A DNA stretch of 54,706 nt from an uncultured Verrucomicrobiota bacterium (lineage in GTDB: Bacteria; Verrucomicrobiota; Verrucomicrobiia; Opitutales; Intestinicryptomonadaceae): assembly GCA_949287395.1 (NCBI GenBank), contig CASEFZ010000100.1, positions 1 through 54,706 of the forward strand, given 5' to 3'. Shown here one piece after another: positions 17,778-27,500 of this stretch. How positions within the stretch are numbered: the stretch's first letter is position 1; each line of letters opens with the position of its first letter. The position numbers and the translations under genes are program-made. Under the pieces are notes generated by a model that saw only the letters and a list, made by a program, of their open reading frames with translations, had not been told where the DNA came from and did no database searches.

Positions 17778-19379
17778 TTATTTTTTTCTTCTGTACGCCG
17801 AAAACGCCAAGGCCGCAAACCCAAACAACAAAGCCACTGTTGCGGGTTCAGGAACAGCCACATACTTTACATACAAGCCGTCGTCCGCCACGGCAAATTG
17901 CGCCATATAAGAACCGTCGCCATTTGTGTATAGGTTGGCCGAAAAATCCGACGCATCCAAAAGGGTCTTATTTCCATCGTCCCACGCCACAACCCTTATA
18001 CCGTCTCCCTCGGCGTCTATCAGCCAATCCAGGGAGTTTCCGAAGTCGAAATTCACCTTGCCCTCGGCTCCCTCCGCAAGCGAAATTGTGCCGCCTTCAT
18101 GCCATACATAGGATGTGGCTATATTCTCGGCGTCGGTGGAATCATCAACTCTTTCGCAGTATCCTTGAAGGGTTATGGTATCGCAGGAATTCTCCCCGTC
18201 CAGGCGCAAACGTATCGTTCCGCCCGAATATACTATATTTGTGAAACGGAAATCCCCGTAACCACCGCTTCCGTCTTCAAGAGAGGCAAATGTGCCTCCC
18301 TTCATCACAAGGTCTCCGTGGGAACTAACCGTGCGCACGCCCGAACCGTCGCGGCCGGTCCAATATGTGACCCACTTTTTGTTCGCGTCCAAGTCGGCAT
18401 AATGCTGGTCGTTGTTGGCGCTTTGGGTGAAATTTATGCGCAAGGTTCCAGAAAGCATCACAACCCCCCCGTGAAAATACATCGTGTTTGATGTGAAAGT
18501 CTGGCTTGCGGTTCCGTTCATTACCATGGTCATTTTCCCAAGAGACTCGGACCATGCATTGCGGCACAACTCGTTTGAATTTCCAGAAGTTGTGTAATCG
18601 TCAGAATTTGTAAGTATGAAATACGAGGTCGTTGGAGCCCCGGACGCACCCTCTCTGCGAATAGTGGCAGAACCGCTTACCCCTCCTATCTGGAAATAGT
18701 TATCATACTTTGGATCCCCCTTGCTGTACAAGTTGCCCTTTTCAACAATTCCCTTGACTATCAAATCCGGGCTGGACAAGCCATTTTCAAAAGTGTCCGT
18801 TCCGGCGGCAGCCCTTTCCGATACAGTGCCGTTCATTTTAAAATAGAAACTCGGCGAACCCGCAACAGAAGTCAAATTCCCGTCAACAATCAACCTGTAT
18901 GTGTCGGAATTGTCATATTCTGATGTAATATTATTCCCAAAAATGGATACGTCGCCCTTTACGTGCAAATCCAAGTTGCCCATAAAGATCATATCGCCAA
19001 CCGACTTTGACAAATCGCCGTTAATTGTGAGCTTTGTGCCAAATTTTGAGCCGACAACATACGTAAGATTCCCCCAATTCGACATCGAGTCTATCTCTAA
19101 AGCGCCCAGCTCCAAGTTGTCTACATCTATCGTAAGGCCTGCATTTTGCGAAGTTTGGGTATTGCCAAATATAAACTTGTCGTTGGCAAAATCGGCATCG
19201 GAGCGTATGTATATTTTGTTATCTCCATCCATTCTGTACCACAAGCCGTCGCTATCCGCAGTGCCTATCGACGAACTCCATGTGGCGTTGCTTTCCAAGT
19301 GCCACTCATAGCCGCAAGCAAGACCAGTTGCGAACAAAATAGAAAGAGACAATCCAATTGTATTTGCTGATTTTTTCAT
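17778..19379 (-). CDS. PEP-CTERM surface protein with beta-repeat passenger
   Basis: A 533-residue exported protein started at the ATG at 19379, which gives the signal peptide MKKSANTIGLSLSILFATGLA. An upstream in-frame start 24 bases earlier is less likely. The body is rich in G, S, T, N and D, with repeating strands (LTINGDLSKSVGD, LDLHVKGDVSIFG, LIVDGNLTSVAG) as in autotransporter-like or beta-helix adhesins. The C-terminus has the full PEP-CTERM signal: VPEPATVALLFGFAALAFSAYRRKK. The exosortase system should process it for surface attachment or secretion. A strong terminator follows. The exact role (adhesin or matrix protein) is not readable. Confidence 0.85.
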   Translation of the reverse strand: MKKSANTIGLSLSILFATGLACGYEWHLESNATWSSSIGTADSDGLWYRMDGDNKIYIRSDADFANDKFIFGNTQTSQNAGLTIDVDNLELGALEIDSMSNWGNLTYVVGSKFGTKLTINGDLSKSVGDMIFMGNLDLHVKGDVSIFGNNITSEYDNSDTYRLIVDGNLTSVAGSPSFYFKMNGTVSERAAAGTDTFENGLSSPDLIVKGIVEKGNLYSKGDPKYDNYFQIGGVSGSATIRREGASGAPTTSYFILTNSDDYTTSGNSNELCRNAWSESLGKMTMVMNGTASQTFTSNTMYFHGGVVMLSGTLRINFTQSANNDQHYADLDANKKWVTYWTGRDGSGVRTVSSHGDLVMKGGTFASLEDGSGGYGDFRFTNIVYSGGTIRLRLDGENSCDTITLQGYCERVDDSTDAENIATSYVWHEGGTISLAEGAEGKVNFDFGNSLDWLIDAEGDGIRVVAWDDGNKTLLDASDFSANLYTNGDGSYMAQFAVADDGLYVKYVAVPEPATVALLFGFAALAFSAYRRKK

Positions 19380-19621
19380 ATCAAAAGGCGAACGTTTACT
19401 CAATCAGATCAAGTAAAATTCCAATACAATGAATGTCAACCATTTTCACAAAATTATCTCATTTTATCCAGTATTTTTAAGCTGCTTGCTTAAGCCACGC
19501 ATTTAAAACTTTCACTTTATAAAATTGATAGTGAATTTTCCCAAATAGATTCTTGAAAATTCAAATCAACGTAGAAAAGAAAACAAGCTGCGGGCAGAAC
19601 AATGTGCGTTTAAAACCCAAT

Positions 19622-20074
19622 TCAAACAAAAATAATATCCAAATTCTTAAAAATACCCTTATAGCGCATTGCACAATCTTCTATAAACTCAACGCCCCTG
19701 GCGTATTCAAGGCGGCGCTTTTTAGTTATTCGCCCACACTTCCCGCGCAGGGTTGCATCCAGTCCATAAACTACAAGTACTGCGCTTTCGGCCCCGGATA
19801 GGCGGCGCGCAGCCGAAATTATTTCCGGGAAGACAAATAAGGGGTCAAAATGGCCGGAACGGAAATCCAGCACTTCCACCTCGGCAGCGGGATTGTATAT
19901 CGAAAGCAAATTTTTTGCAAAACTCGAGACATCTGCAACCCCGTTTTTTTGGGAAAGTTCTTCCAGCGCGCTTTCTATTCCGCTTTCGGCGTCCGCGCAC
20001 ACGGCGGCCGGACGCCCGGACGCGGCTGCAAGAAGCGCATTTAAAAGTTTAATTTTCTTTCCCGAAGCGTCCAT
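19622..20074 (-). CDS. Protein of unknown function next to the exonuclease
   Basis: A 150-residue protein starting at ATG 20074, 10 bases after the exonuclease stop and probably in the same transcript. It has an Ala-rich helical N-terminus (KIKLLNALLAAASGRPAAV), an acidic helix (SGIESALEELSQKNG), then alternating beta/alpha elements (AEVEVLDFRSGHFDPLFVF, SAVLVVYGLDATLRG) and a basic patch (GRITKKRRLEYARG). There is no signal peptide or membrane segment, so it is cytoplasmic. I do not recognise the family. Confidence 0.55.
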   Translation of the reverse strand: MDASGKKIKLLNALLAAASGRPAAVCADAESGIESALEELSQKNGVADVSSFAKNLLSIYNPAAEVEVLDFRSGHFDPLFVFPEIISAARRLSGAESAVLVVYGLDATLRGKCGRITKKRRLEYARGVEFIEDCAMRYKGIFKNLDIIFV

Positions 20075-20084
20075 TATGGCACAT

Positions 20085-20735
20085 TTAAAATTTTAGGCCC
20101 TGCTGGTCTGCATCATCCACTCCGGAATACTTTCCCAGCCAGCGCAAAGACACATTTTCAAAACCGTCGAGAGAACATGTGTAAACATAGATTAAACCGC
20201 ACGCTATTGCATCGTAGAGGGCGCAGTGCCATTTGCGGCGCCCCTTGGGGCAAAATTTTTCTGCCAGGGAATCCAATTCTTCCTCCAGACCCAGAGCGCC
20301 GATAACATCAGAAAGTTTTGCGCTCTTGATGGACGGATAGATATTTCTGCAAAAGGCGCATGAATCCAGCCAAGGCCCCCACGTGGCGCAAGTCTCTCCT
20401 GAGAAGAAATCCAGCACAAACGACGGCGTTGGCGCCTCGGCGCGCAACAGGGAGTCTTCAACCGCGGCATTGTGGGCCGCAAAAACACCGCGCCGGCGAA
20501 GTTCGGTAAATTTGGGCAAATCTTCAGAAAACGGCATCTCAGCCCGCGCTTCAGAATCGGATATATCGAAGAACGCGGCTTCGCGGGAACGTATCCTAAC
20601 CTTTGGGCGGCATATGCGCGTATAGGCGCACTCAAGCCGGCCAGCGAAAAACTCCGCCACGCCGTACTCCACTATTCCCAACTCGCGCGACCCTTCAAAG
20701 TCGACAGCCATAATTGGCACCGATATATTTTTCAT
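20085..20735 (-). CDS. DnaQ-like DEDDh 3'-5' exonuclease
   Basis: A 216-residue protein started at ATG 20735; a longer reading from 20786 would overlap the divergent hisN-like start. The metal-binding acidic residues are visible: D and E in MAVDFEGS, D in AAHNAAVEDSLL, and H plus D in KWHCALYDAIA. These form the DEDDh arrangement of DNA-polymerase epsilon-like and RNase T-like exonucleases. It is a stand-alone protein without a polymerase or helicase domain. A possible role is DNA proofreading/repair or RNA end trimming. It is transcribed divergently from the phosphatase gene, with only 39 bases between starts. Confidence 0.78.
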   Translation of the reverse strand: MKNISVPIMAVDFEGSRELGIVEYGVAEFFAGRLECAYTRICRPKVRIRSREAAFFDISDSEARAEMPFSEDLPKFTELRRRGVFAAHNAAVEDSLLRAEAPTPSFVLDFFSGETCATWGPWLDSCAFCRNIYPSIKSAKLSDVIGALGLEEELDSLAEKFCPKGRRKWHCALYDAIACGLIYVYTCSLDGFENVSLRWLGKYSGVDDADQQGLKF

Positions 20736-20774
20736 CTTGCCCACGGCAAAAACACCTTCTAACCTATTACTTCC

Positions 20775-21554
20775 ATGGAAATGCAATCTTTCAAGACTTT
20801 TATCAACGAACTCGGCGATATCAGCGGCGAATACATAGCCAAGAATTTCGGGCGCAACCTCTCCATAGACTACAAGCAGGATTCATCTCCAGTGACCGAA
20901 GTTGACAAAAACACAGAGGAAATTTTGCGCCTTGCCATAGAAAAAAAATTTCCGCACCACGGAATAATTGGCGAGGAGTTCGGCAACAAGAATCCCGACG
21001 CTGAATTCGTTTGGGTGATAGACCCAATAGACGGCACAAAATCATTCATCAGCGGCGTTCCGCTCTTCGGCACTCTTGTGGGGCTCACGCACAACGGCAA
21101 GCCCGTCTTGGGCCTAATAAACCAGCCAATTTTGAAAGAGCGAATTGTTGGAGATTGCCGCGAATGCCTCTTCAACGGAAAACCCGTTAAGACATCCACG
21201 CGCACATCGCCAGAAGGCATGACCATTCTTTCCTCCGACTACCGCTATTGTTCCTACTACCACAACGCCAAAAATTGGCGCAATCTTGAAGAGAAAGCCC
21301 TCATAGCGCGCACCTGGGGAGACTGCTACGGCTACATGCTTCTTTGCAGGGGGCTTGCCCACGTTATGGTGGACGCCATTCTTGAAGTTTGGGACGCCAC
21401 CGCACTCATACCAGCGCTAGAGGGCGCAGGCGCATCCTATTCAGATTGGCACGGCCTAAACAACATAGGCAATGTAGACGGGCTTGTTGCATCGTGCACT
21501 GCCGAACTTCACAATAAGGTTATATCCATATTAAACACCCCTGAAACAGATTAG
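20775..21554 (+). CDS. hisN: Inositol-monophosphatase-family phosphatase, HisN-like
   Basis: A 259-residue Mg-dependent, Li-sensitive-type phosphatase. Motifs are the metal ligands GEE (67-68), WVIDPIDGTKSF (Asp83 and Asp86 bind metal) and the late EVWDATALIPALEGAGA. The form DPIDGTKSFISGVPLFGTLVGL is characteristic of the histidinol-phosphate phosphatase subgroup (HisN) rather than CysQ or SuhB. The likely reaction is dephosphorylation of L-histidinol phosphate in histidine synthesis. No other his genes are near, so inositol phosphate or a related monophosphate is a possible alternative substrate. Confidence 0.8.
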   Translation: MEMQSFKTFINELGDISGEYIAKNFGRNLSIDYKQDSSPVTEVDKNTEEILRLAIEKKFPHHGIIGEEFGNKNPDAEFVWVIDPIDGTKSFISGVPLFGTLVGLTHNGKPVLGLINQPILKERIVGDCRECLFNGKPVKTSTRTSPEGMTILSSDYRYCSYYHNAKNWRNLEEKALIARTWGDCYGYMLLCRGLAHVMVDAILEVWDATALIPALEGAGASYSDWHGLNNIGNVDGLVASCTAELHNKVISILNTPETD

Positions 21555-21812
21555 CAAATTCGCAACATAATCCGCTTAAAAGCCCGCGTATAATGGAGAA
21601 GTTCGGGCAATATAAGGGTCAACCGTAATCCCTTGAGGCCTCTGTTCTCGTGTGCGCATGTTTTTTCTAAAATCAATCCTGCTGTCTGCCGGGAGCGGCA
21701 AGTTTGCTAATTACCCCAACGCCGTGTGCCCTATAAGAAAATTCCTCCAAGCGGCACGCTTTTCGGGAATGGCTTAACATATCCATATTGAGAATGGAAT
21801 TCCCAGAATATG
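21555..21812. other. Non-coding gap between convergent genes
   Basis: No ORF, RNA or terminator for the rightward gene is evident. Confidence 0.4.
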
Positions 21813-21851
21813 AAAAAAGGCGGCCTGCCGCAAAGCGCGCGAGCCGCCTTT
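21813..21851 (-). terminator. Rho-independent terminator at the end of the ispG operon
   Basis: On the minus strand AAAGGCGGC and GCCGCCTTT form a 9-bp stem and run into a T-tract, 20 bases after the ispG stop. Confidence 0.85.
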
Positions 21852-21871
21852 GACCCTACTGCCGAAATGCC

Positions 21872-23698
21872 TCAGGACGGGTCAACCCATTTGCCTTCCG
21901 CCTTTATCAGGGCCACCAGCCTGTCTATAGACTCTTCCTGCGGGATGTTCATCTCCACGCATTTTTTGTTTTTATACAGGCTAATCTTTCCCGGAGCCCC
22001 GCCAACATAGCCGAAATCCGCATCGGCCATTTCGCCCGGACCGTTCACTATGCAGCCCATAACCGCTATGGTTATATCTTTCAAATGCGAGGTTGCGGCC
22101 TGGATTTTTGCCGCCGCCGCCTGAATGTCGTAGAGTGTCCTTCCGCAACTTGGGCACGCAACGTATTCGGCCTTTGAGCGCCTGGCCCTGGCTCCCTGCA
22201 ATATGGAAAGCGCATACGCTGCGTCTTTTTCGGCCTGCCCCGATATCTCCACGCTCGCAATATCGCCTATGCCGTCGCATATAAGCGAACCTATGTAGAC
22301 CGACGCCTCATTTAGCTTAGACATTTCATCCGCATCCTTGCGCGAGAGCTTTTCCCCGTCAAACTTCAGCCAAACCGGGTTTTTCAAGCCAAGCCTCTTC
22401 ATCTCTGCCGCCAAAAGACGCGCCTCCCCAACCGCATGGCGCCCTGCCGCCGGCTTTGGCGCAATGAGCACCACCTTGTTTTCGCAGCCACCAAGAACCT
22501 TGGCATAGCTTTCAAGCTCCGCAACAGGTATCTCAACCGCAAGCGCATCGGCATCACTCAGAGCCTCCCCAATTTTTTCCGAAAGGGCTTTTTTGTCCAA
22601 TATTCGCATAAGCCCTCCCTTGGCGGAAACGCCTTCGGCTCCTTCAAAACTTATATCCGCATTTTCAGCTTTGCCAAACGACGCAACGGCAGGTACAAAA
22701 CCTCCGCCAATTTTTACGTCTGCGCAATCAATCCTCGCGCTGTCGCGCTTCGCGTAGGAATAGAAGTCCAGGCCCTCGTCTACTTTTGACGCCTCCGCAG
22801 AGGCCTTTTGAACCCTCATGCGCTCCACAAAGTCAACTATATCCTTCGCAACGGGTATCTCGTCCACAGGGTCTTCCGTGAGTGAAACGCGTATGGTGTC
22901 TCCTATTCCGTCCAACAAAAGCCCCCCTATACCCATGGAGCTCTTTATGCGAGCATCGGTGCCGAAACCGGCTTCGGTTACCCCGAGATGCAACGGCGCC
23001 GAAAACCCCTCCTTCTGCATCATCTTCACGGCAAGCCTGTATGTCTGGGTCATTATGCGGGTATTGCTGGCCTTGAAGGAAAAAAGATAGTTGTGAAAAT
23101 TTAAATCGTTGCAAATGCGCGCAAATTCAAACGCCGCCTCCACCATTCCATAGGGGGTGTCGCCATACCTGCGTATTATCCTGTCCGAAAGGGAACCGTG
23201 GTTTGTGCCTATTCGTATGGCCCTGCCAAGCTCCTTGCAGCGCAGCACCAAAGGCTCGAATTTCTGGCGCACCTTTTGAAGCTCCGCCTCGTATTCCAAG
23301 TCAGTATACTCCTTGCCGTCGGGCAGTTTTTTGTCAGTGAAGTTTCCGGGATTTACCCTGATTTTCTCAACGTGCTCAACCGCCTCCATGGCGGTGGCAG
23401 GCAAAAAGTGTATATCCGCAACAAGGGGCTCTTTAAAACCGGCCGCGCGGAACTTCTTGGATATTTCTCCCAAAGCCCTCGCCGCCTCCAAATTTTGCGC
23501 CGTCAGCCTAATTATCTGACACCCCGCCTCCGCAAGCTGTATACACTGGCGCACCGACGCCTCAACGTCCTGCGTCTTGGTGTTCGTCATAGACTGAACC
23601 ACTATTCTGTTTGCGCCGCCTATCTTCACTCCTCCGACGTCCACAACACTCGTCGGCCTGCGCACACACTCAAATCTCGATTCGCAATAATTATTCAT
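21872..23698 (-). CDS. ispG: (E)-4-hydroxy-3-methylbut-2-enyl-diphosphate synthase, long three-domain form
   Basis: Iron-sulphur enzyme of the MEP isoprenoid pathway that converts MEcPP to HMBPP. At 608 residues it is far longer than the E. coli-type enzyme (about 370). The N-terminal TIM barrel starts RPTSVVDVGGVKIGGANRIVVQSMTNTKT. An inserted domain covers roughly residues 300-500, as in plants, Chlamydia and Bacteroidetes. The C-terminal [4Fe-4S] domain has CPSCGRT (Cys515 and Cys518) and MGCIVNGPGE (Cys549, Glu556). It is the last gene of an envelope/isoprenoid operon, starting 8 bases inside rseP, with a terminator just after it. Confidence 0.93.
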   Translation of the reverse strand: MNNYCESRFECVRRPTSVVDVGGVKIGGANRIVVQSMTNTKTQDVEASVRQCIQLAEAGCQIIRLTAQNLEAARALGEISKKFRAAGFKEPLVADIHFLPATAMEAVEHVEKIRVNPGNFTDKKLPDGKEYTDLEYEAELQKVRQKFEPLVLRCKELGRAIRIGTNHGSLSDRIIRRYGDTPYGMVEAAFEFARICNDLNFHNYLFSFKASNTRIMTQTYRLAVKMMQKEGFSAPLHLGVTEAGFGTDARIKSSMGIGGLLLDGIGDTIRVSLTEDPVDEIPVAKDIVDFVERMRVQKASAEASKVDEGLDFYSYAKRDSARIDCADVKIGGGFVPAVASFGKAENADISFEGAEGVSAKGGLMRILDKKALSEKIGEALSDADALAVEIPVAELESYAKVLGGCENKVVLIAPKPAAGRHAVGEARLLAAEMKRLGLKNPVWLKFDGEKLSRKDADEMSKLNEASVYIGSLICDGIGDIASVEISGQAEKDAAYALSILQGARARRSKAEYVACPSCGRTLYDIQAAAAKIQAATSHLKDITIAVMGCIVNGPGEMADADFGYVGGAPGKISLYKNKKCVEMNIPQEESIDRLVALIKAEGKWVDPS

Positions 23699-25481
23699 GG
23701 CCCTTAAAAGAAATATCCCTGATATAGTACTCCGATTGCGCCATATCTGCGCTTTCCATGCTTGAGTCTCCCGACCATCTCATAAACCCTATATACACCA
23801 CGTACACCATCAAAGACACCAGCAGTATGGAAAACACCCCCTGAAACGCCGCCAACAAGACCGGCGGTATGCTTTTGCCGGACAACCTCGCTATCAGCGC
23901 AAACAATATGTGTCCGCCGTCTAAAACGGGTATGGGCAGCATGTTTAAAAATGCCAGGTTTATATTCAGCAAAACCGCAAATGACAACACCAACGCTATA
24001 TCCTCAAGAGAAAGCCTGTATATTACCCTGCCGATATCCACAGGCCCGGCAAGAGAACTTATCCCGACATCGCTTTTTGGGTTTAGCAGGCTCGAGAGCG
24101 CGCCTATCGTTCTGTCGATGGCGTCGCCAAACTGCTCCGGCACGCTCGGATACTTAATTTTTACCGGAAGCGCCAATGAATACCCCAGCATTACGCGCTC
24201 TTTCGGCGGAATTATTTTAGATTCAGCGCCCTCAGGCAAATACGCCTCTTTCATTTTCATTCCGGCGGACATGAACGACAGCCTTATTTTCTCCCTGCCG
24301 CCAAGATGGTTTACCAGCGCGTTAAGCTGCGTTATGTTAGATATGTTTTTCCCGTTTGCCGCATATAGCATATCCCCGAAGCCAATTCCGCCAAAATAGG
24401 GATTTCCTATCTTTTTAGAAAAAACTTTCACGCACTCCGAACCCGGCGCATAGCCCGACGCATTCAAAAATTCCAAAGATCCAAACTTGCCCATTGAAAC
24501 TTTGCAAAGCGGCTTTGTAAGCGCAATCTTTCGCGGGGTAATTTTAATTTCATGCGTTTTCCCAGCCCTTAGGACCGACAGGCTCACCGGCGTGTCCTCA
24601 CCGTTTTTTTCCAAAATATCCGCCAACTGCTGCTGGGAATACAGTTTTATCCCGTTTACAGACAGCACTTCATCTCCGGCTTTAAGGCCCGCCTTTTCCG
24701 CCGGGGAATCCTTCATCAGGGTTCCGACAACCATCTCCTGCTTGGGCGAAACCCCTATCATTCTAATGGCGTCTCCCGTTGCCACGTTGGTGTTCGCCAA
24801 AACGGGCCTTACAAAAACCTCCATCTCTTTGCCGCCGCGCGATATCTTCAACTTCGCCAGGGGAAGGCCGTCCTCACCCCTTCCCGACCCAAGCGCAATG
24901 CGTTCCACCACGTCCGAAAAACTGCGGGTCTGCTTGCCGTCGACACTCAGAATCTTGTCGCCCGGCAATATGCCCGCAAGCTTTGCCGGAGAACGCAAAA
25001 CCTCGGAGCGCGCGTCCGTTATCGTGTCTGAAACATATCCAACCGTATTGGAGTCGTAATGGGAATTGGTTGGCAGGCCTGTAAAACTCACAATCAGCGC
25101 CAACAGAGCCGCCAATAAAACGTTGAAGAATGCGCCCGCCGCGCTTACTATAATTTTGTCGGTGCACGACGCCGGCGGCAGCAACTCTCCCTTTGCTTTT
25201 TCCTCCGCATCTCCGCCCTCCAGAGCCCCCATATCGGCAAGCTGCGGCAGCGCCACATACCCCCCAAAGGGCAGCAGCGACACCATGTAGACGCAGCCGT
25301 CCCTGCCCTTCCATGAAAATAATTTCGGGCCGAATCCTATCGAGAAGCGCAGCACCTTCAACCCTCTCCACTTGGCCGCCACAAAATGGCCGAATTCGTG
25401 CACAAAAATAGAGCCTCCGAAAATCAATATGACTATCGCAAGCTCCCAAAGGTTGGAAAACATCTGGATATACTCCGACAT
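23691..25481 (-). CDS. rseP: Site-2 membrane metalloprotease RseP with expanded PDZ region
   Basis: Intramembrane zinc protease of 596 residues. The first helix has the catalytic HEFGH (28-32), with the third zinc ligand near LNMLPIPVLDGGHI in the last third. Two clear PDZ domains (GDKILSVDGKQTRSFSDV and GLKAGDEVLSVNGIKLYSQQQL) lie between, and a third PDZ-like stretch (GIGFGDMLYAANGKNISNITQL) makes it longer than the E. coli protein (450). It probably cleaves an anti-sigma factor or remnant signal peptides in the inner membrane; no sigma/anti-sigma pair is nearby. It sits between dxr (6 bases away) and ispG (8-base overlap), a grouping seen in many bacteria. Confidence 0.92.
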   Translation of the reverse strand: MSEYIQMFSNLWELAIVILIFGGSIFVHEFGHFVAAKWRGLKVLRFSIGFGPKLFSWKGRDGCVYMVSLLPFGGYVALPQLADMGALEGGDAEEKAKGELLPPASCTDKIIVSAAGAFFNVLLAALLALIVSFTGLPTNSHYDSNTVGYVSDTITDARSEVLRSPAKLAGILPGDKILSVDGKQTRSFSDVVERIALGSGRGEDGLPLAKLKISRGGKEMEVFVRPVLANTNVATGDAIRMIGVSPKQEMVVGTLMKDSPAEKAGLKAGDEVLSVNGIKLYSQQQLADILEKNGEDTPVSLSVLRAGKTHEIKITPRKIALTKPLCKVSMGKFGSLEFLNASGYAPGSECVKVFSKKIGNPYFGGIGFGDMLYAANGKNISNITQLNALVNHLGGREKIRLSFMSAGMKMKEAYLPEGAESKIIPPKERVMLGYSLALPVKIKYPSVPEQFGDAIDRTIGALSSLLNPKSDVGISSLAGPVDIGRVIYRLSLEDIALVLSFAVLLNINLAFLNMLPIPVLDGGHILFALIARLSGKSIPPVLLAAFQGVFSILLVSLMVYVVYIGFMRWSGDSSMESADMAQSEYYIRDISFKGHE

Positions 25482-25487
25482 TCCTTT

Positions 25488-26657
25488 TTATCCGCAAAAT
25501 TTCTCAGATATTTTTCGCGCCGTCAGACGCGCCTGCGCGTCCGCCGCCAGAACTTCGTCGAGGCTCTCCGGGTCGAACGCCGTTTCCTGCGAAAGCGTCT
25601 CGCCCACCACGTCCGCTATGTGTATCCAGGGCAGCTCGCCCCTTGTAAAGCGCCCCACTGCAACTTCATTTGACGCGTTAAAGACGGTCGTGGCGGTTCC
25701 GCCCTTCCTAAGAGCTTCGTAGGCGTACTTAAGGCACGGAAACCTCTCCGTGTCCGGCGGCCTGAAGTCCAAACTGAAAGGCTTTGAAAAATCCAAGGGC
25801 TCAACCGCAAAATTTCCCCTTTCAGGTGTCAATAGGCTGTGCGATATCGCAAACGTCATGGACGGCGGAGACATGTGGGCCAATACCGACCCGTCCACAA
25901 ACTGCACCATAGAATGCACCAAGCTCTGTTTTTGAACCACCACCTGGATTTTATCGGCCGAAACCCCGAAAAGCCAATGCGCCTCTATAACCTCAAGCCC
26001 CTTGTTCGCCAAGGTTGACGAGTCTATCGTAACCTTCGGCCCCATATTCCAATTCGGATGTTTTAGCGCGTCCGACGGCTTTATATTCAACATTTGCTCG
26101 CGCGTATAATCCCTGAACATGCCCCCCGAAGCCGTTATAATAAGCTTGGCTATATCTGCCTTTCTCTCACCGGCAAGGCACTGGAATATTGCGTTGTGCT
26201 CGCTGTCGAGCGGAAGAATCTTTACGCCTTTCCGCTGGGCCGCCGACATCACAAACTTTCCCGCCATAACGAGAAGCTCCTTGTTTGCCAGAGCAATGTC
26301 TTTACCCGCCTCTATCGCCGCGAGCGTCGGCTTCAAAGCATCCGTTCCAACCACTGCCGCAACGAGAGTGTCGGCCTGCGGCATCACGGATATTTCCATT
26401 ATCCCTTCTTTGCCCCCGTAGAGCCTGACACCGTCAAAAAGACCCGACTTGCGCGCCTTTTCAAAGGCCTCGGCATCGTTTATTGCCACGTCTTTTACGC
26501 CAAACTCGCGCGCTATGCGCGCCAACTTTTCAAAATTTTTATTTCCCGCAATACCCGCAATTTCAAGCCTGCCGGGATTTGCCCGCACAACCTGCAGCGT
26601 ATTGTCGCCAATGGAGCCCGTCGCCCCCAATATAACCAATTTTCGTCTCTGAGCCAT
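25488..26657 (-). CDS. dxr: 1-deoxy-D-xylulose-5-phosphate reductoisomerase
   Basis: NADPH-dependent enzyme that makes MEP from DXP, the first committed step of the MEP pathway. It is 389 residues from the ATG at 26657 (MAQRRKLVILGATGSIG); a longer reading from 26708 would run 41 bases into cdsA. Motifs are the Rossmann GATGSIGDNTL, the substrate/metal loop LPLDSEHNAIFQ, ASGGMFRD, HPNWNMGPKVTIDSSTLANKGLEVIEAHWLF and the C-terminal helical domain. It is spaced 10 bases from cdsA and 6 from rseP, so it is co-transcribed. Confidence 0.95.
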   Translation of the reverse strand: MAQRRKLVILGATGSIGDNTLQVVRANPGRLEIAGIAGNKNFEKLARIAREFGVKDVAINDAEAFEKARKSGLFDGVRLYGGKEGIMEISVMPQADTLVAAVVGTDALKPTLAAIEAGKDIALANKELLVMAGKFVMSAAQRKGVKILPLDSEHNAIFQCLAGERKADIAKLIITASGGMFRDYTREQMLNIKPSDALKHPNWNMGPKVTIDSSTLANKGLEVIEAHWLFGVSADKIQVVVQKQSLVHSMVQFVDGSVLAHMSPPSMTFAISHSLLTPERGNFAVEPLDFSKPFSLDFRPPDTERFPCLKYAYEALRKGGTATTVFNASNEVAVGRFTRGELPWIHIADVVGETLSQETAFDPESLDEVLAADAQARLTARKISEKFCG

Positions 26658-26667
26658 AACCGTAAAA

Positions 26668-27492
26668 TCAACCGCCCACATTCGCCAAAGCCGCCAGTAA
26701 GACCCCAAACGGAGCGCTTAAAAGCACCGAATCCGCCAAGTCTAAAGCCCCCCCGATTCCTGGAATGACCCCTCCGGAATCCTTCACCCCCGCGCGCCTT
26801 TTGTACACCGACTCTATCAAATCCGACACTATCGCCGCAACTCCAATCACAGCCCCTATCCACAGCGCGTCGGTAGGCATAAAATTTTTCGGGAAAACGC
26901 TTGTTCCATTGCAGCACCACGCGAAAGCCGCCGCCACCGACACGGACGAAAACACCCCGCCTATTGCGCCCTCCAAAGTCTTTTTTGGGCTAATTTCCGG
27001 GGAAAGTTTTCTTCTCCCGAAAGCCTTTCCGAACACGAACGCCCCCACGTCTGAAAATTTTGCCACCGCCAAAATCATCACCGAAAACATAACCCCGTAT
27101 TCAAAAGCCGCATACACCAGCCACTGTAGCGCAAACGGCACCGCCAATATCACAAGCAAACTTGGCAACAGCGATTTCTCCCAAAAAGCTCCGTAGGGGT
27201 TCGCCAGCAGAGAAACCAACATCAACCCGCATGCCACCGCCGTGGCAGACGCCCCCGAAAGCCCCGATCCCCCAAAAGGCAGGCATTCCGCCCACATTAT
27301 GAAGAACGTCGCCGCCTGCACGCATGCCTTCATCGGCCTATGTCCCATTTTTTCCGATATCGCGCAAGCCTCCGCCGCCGCCCCGGCTGCAAGCGCCCAA
27401 AGAACCGCCTCCCAGCCAGCCGCTCCGCCTAAAACTATCGCAACGGCCACCACAAACCACAATAAAAGCGTGCTAAAAATTCTCGATGGCAT
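26668..27492 (-). CDS. cdsA: Phosphatidate cytidylyltransferase
   Basis: Integral membrane enzyme that makes CDP-diacylglycerol from phosphatidic acid and CTP for phospholipid synthesis. At 274 residues it has about eight hydrophobic segments. Diagnostic regions are AKFSDVGAFVFGKAFGRRKLSPEISPKKTLEGAIGG and the C-terminal CDP-alcohol-type signature beginning SDLIESVYKRRAGVKDSG. It lies between uppS (8 bases) and dxr (10 bases), which is the common uppS-cdsA-dxr-rseP order. Confidence 0.93.
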   Translation of the reverse strand: MPSRIFSTLLLWFVVAVAIVLGGAAGWEAVLWALAAGAAAEACAISEKMGHRPMKACVQAATFFIMWAECLPFGGSGLSGASATAVACGLMLVSLLANPYGAFWEKSLLPSLLVILAVPFALQWLVYAAFEYGVMFSVMILAVAKFSDVGAFVFGKAFGRRKLSPEISPKKTLEGAIGGVFSSVSVAAAFAWCCNGTSVFPKNFMPTDALWIGAVIGVAAIVSDLIESVYKRRAGVKDSGGVIPGIGGALDLADSVLLSAPFGVLLAALANVGG

Positions 27493-27500
27493 ATTCCCGC

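Noticed and set aside
20204..20635. Leftward ORF of 143 codons inside the exonuclease gene
   Set aside because: It is a shifted frame of the DEDDh exonuclease, whose catalytic residues are all in the chosen frame.
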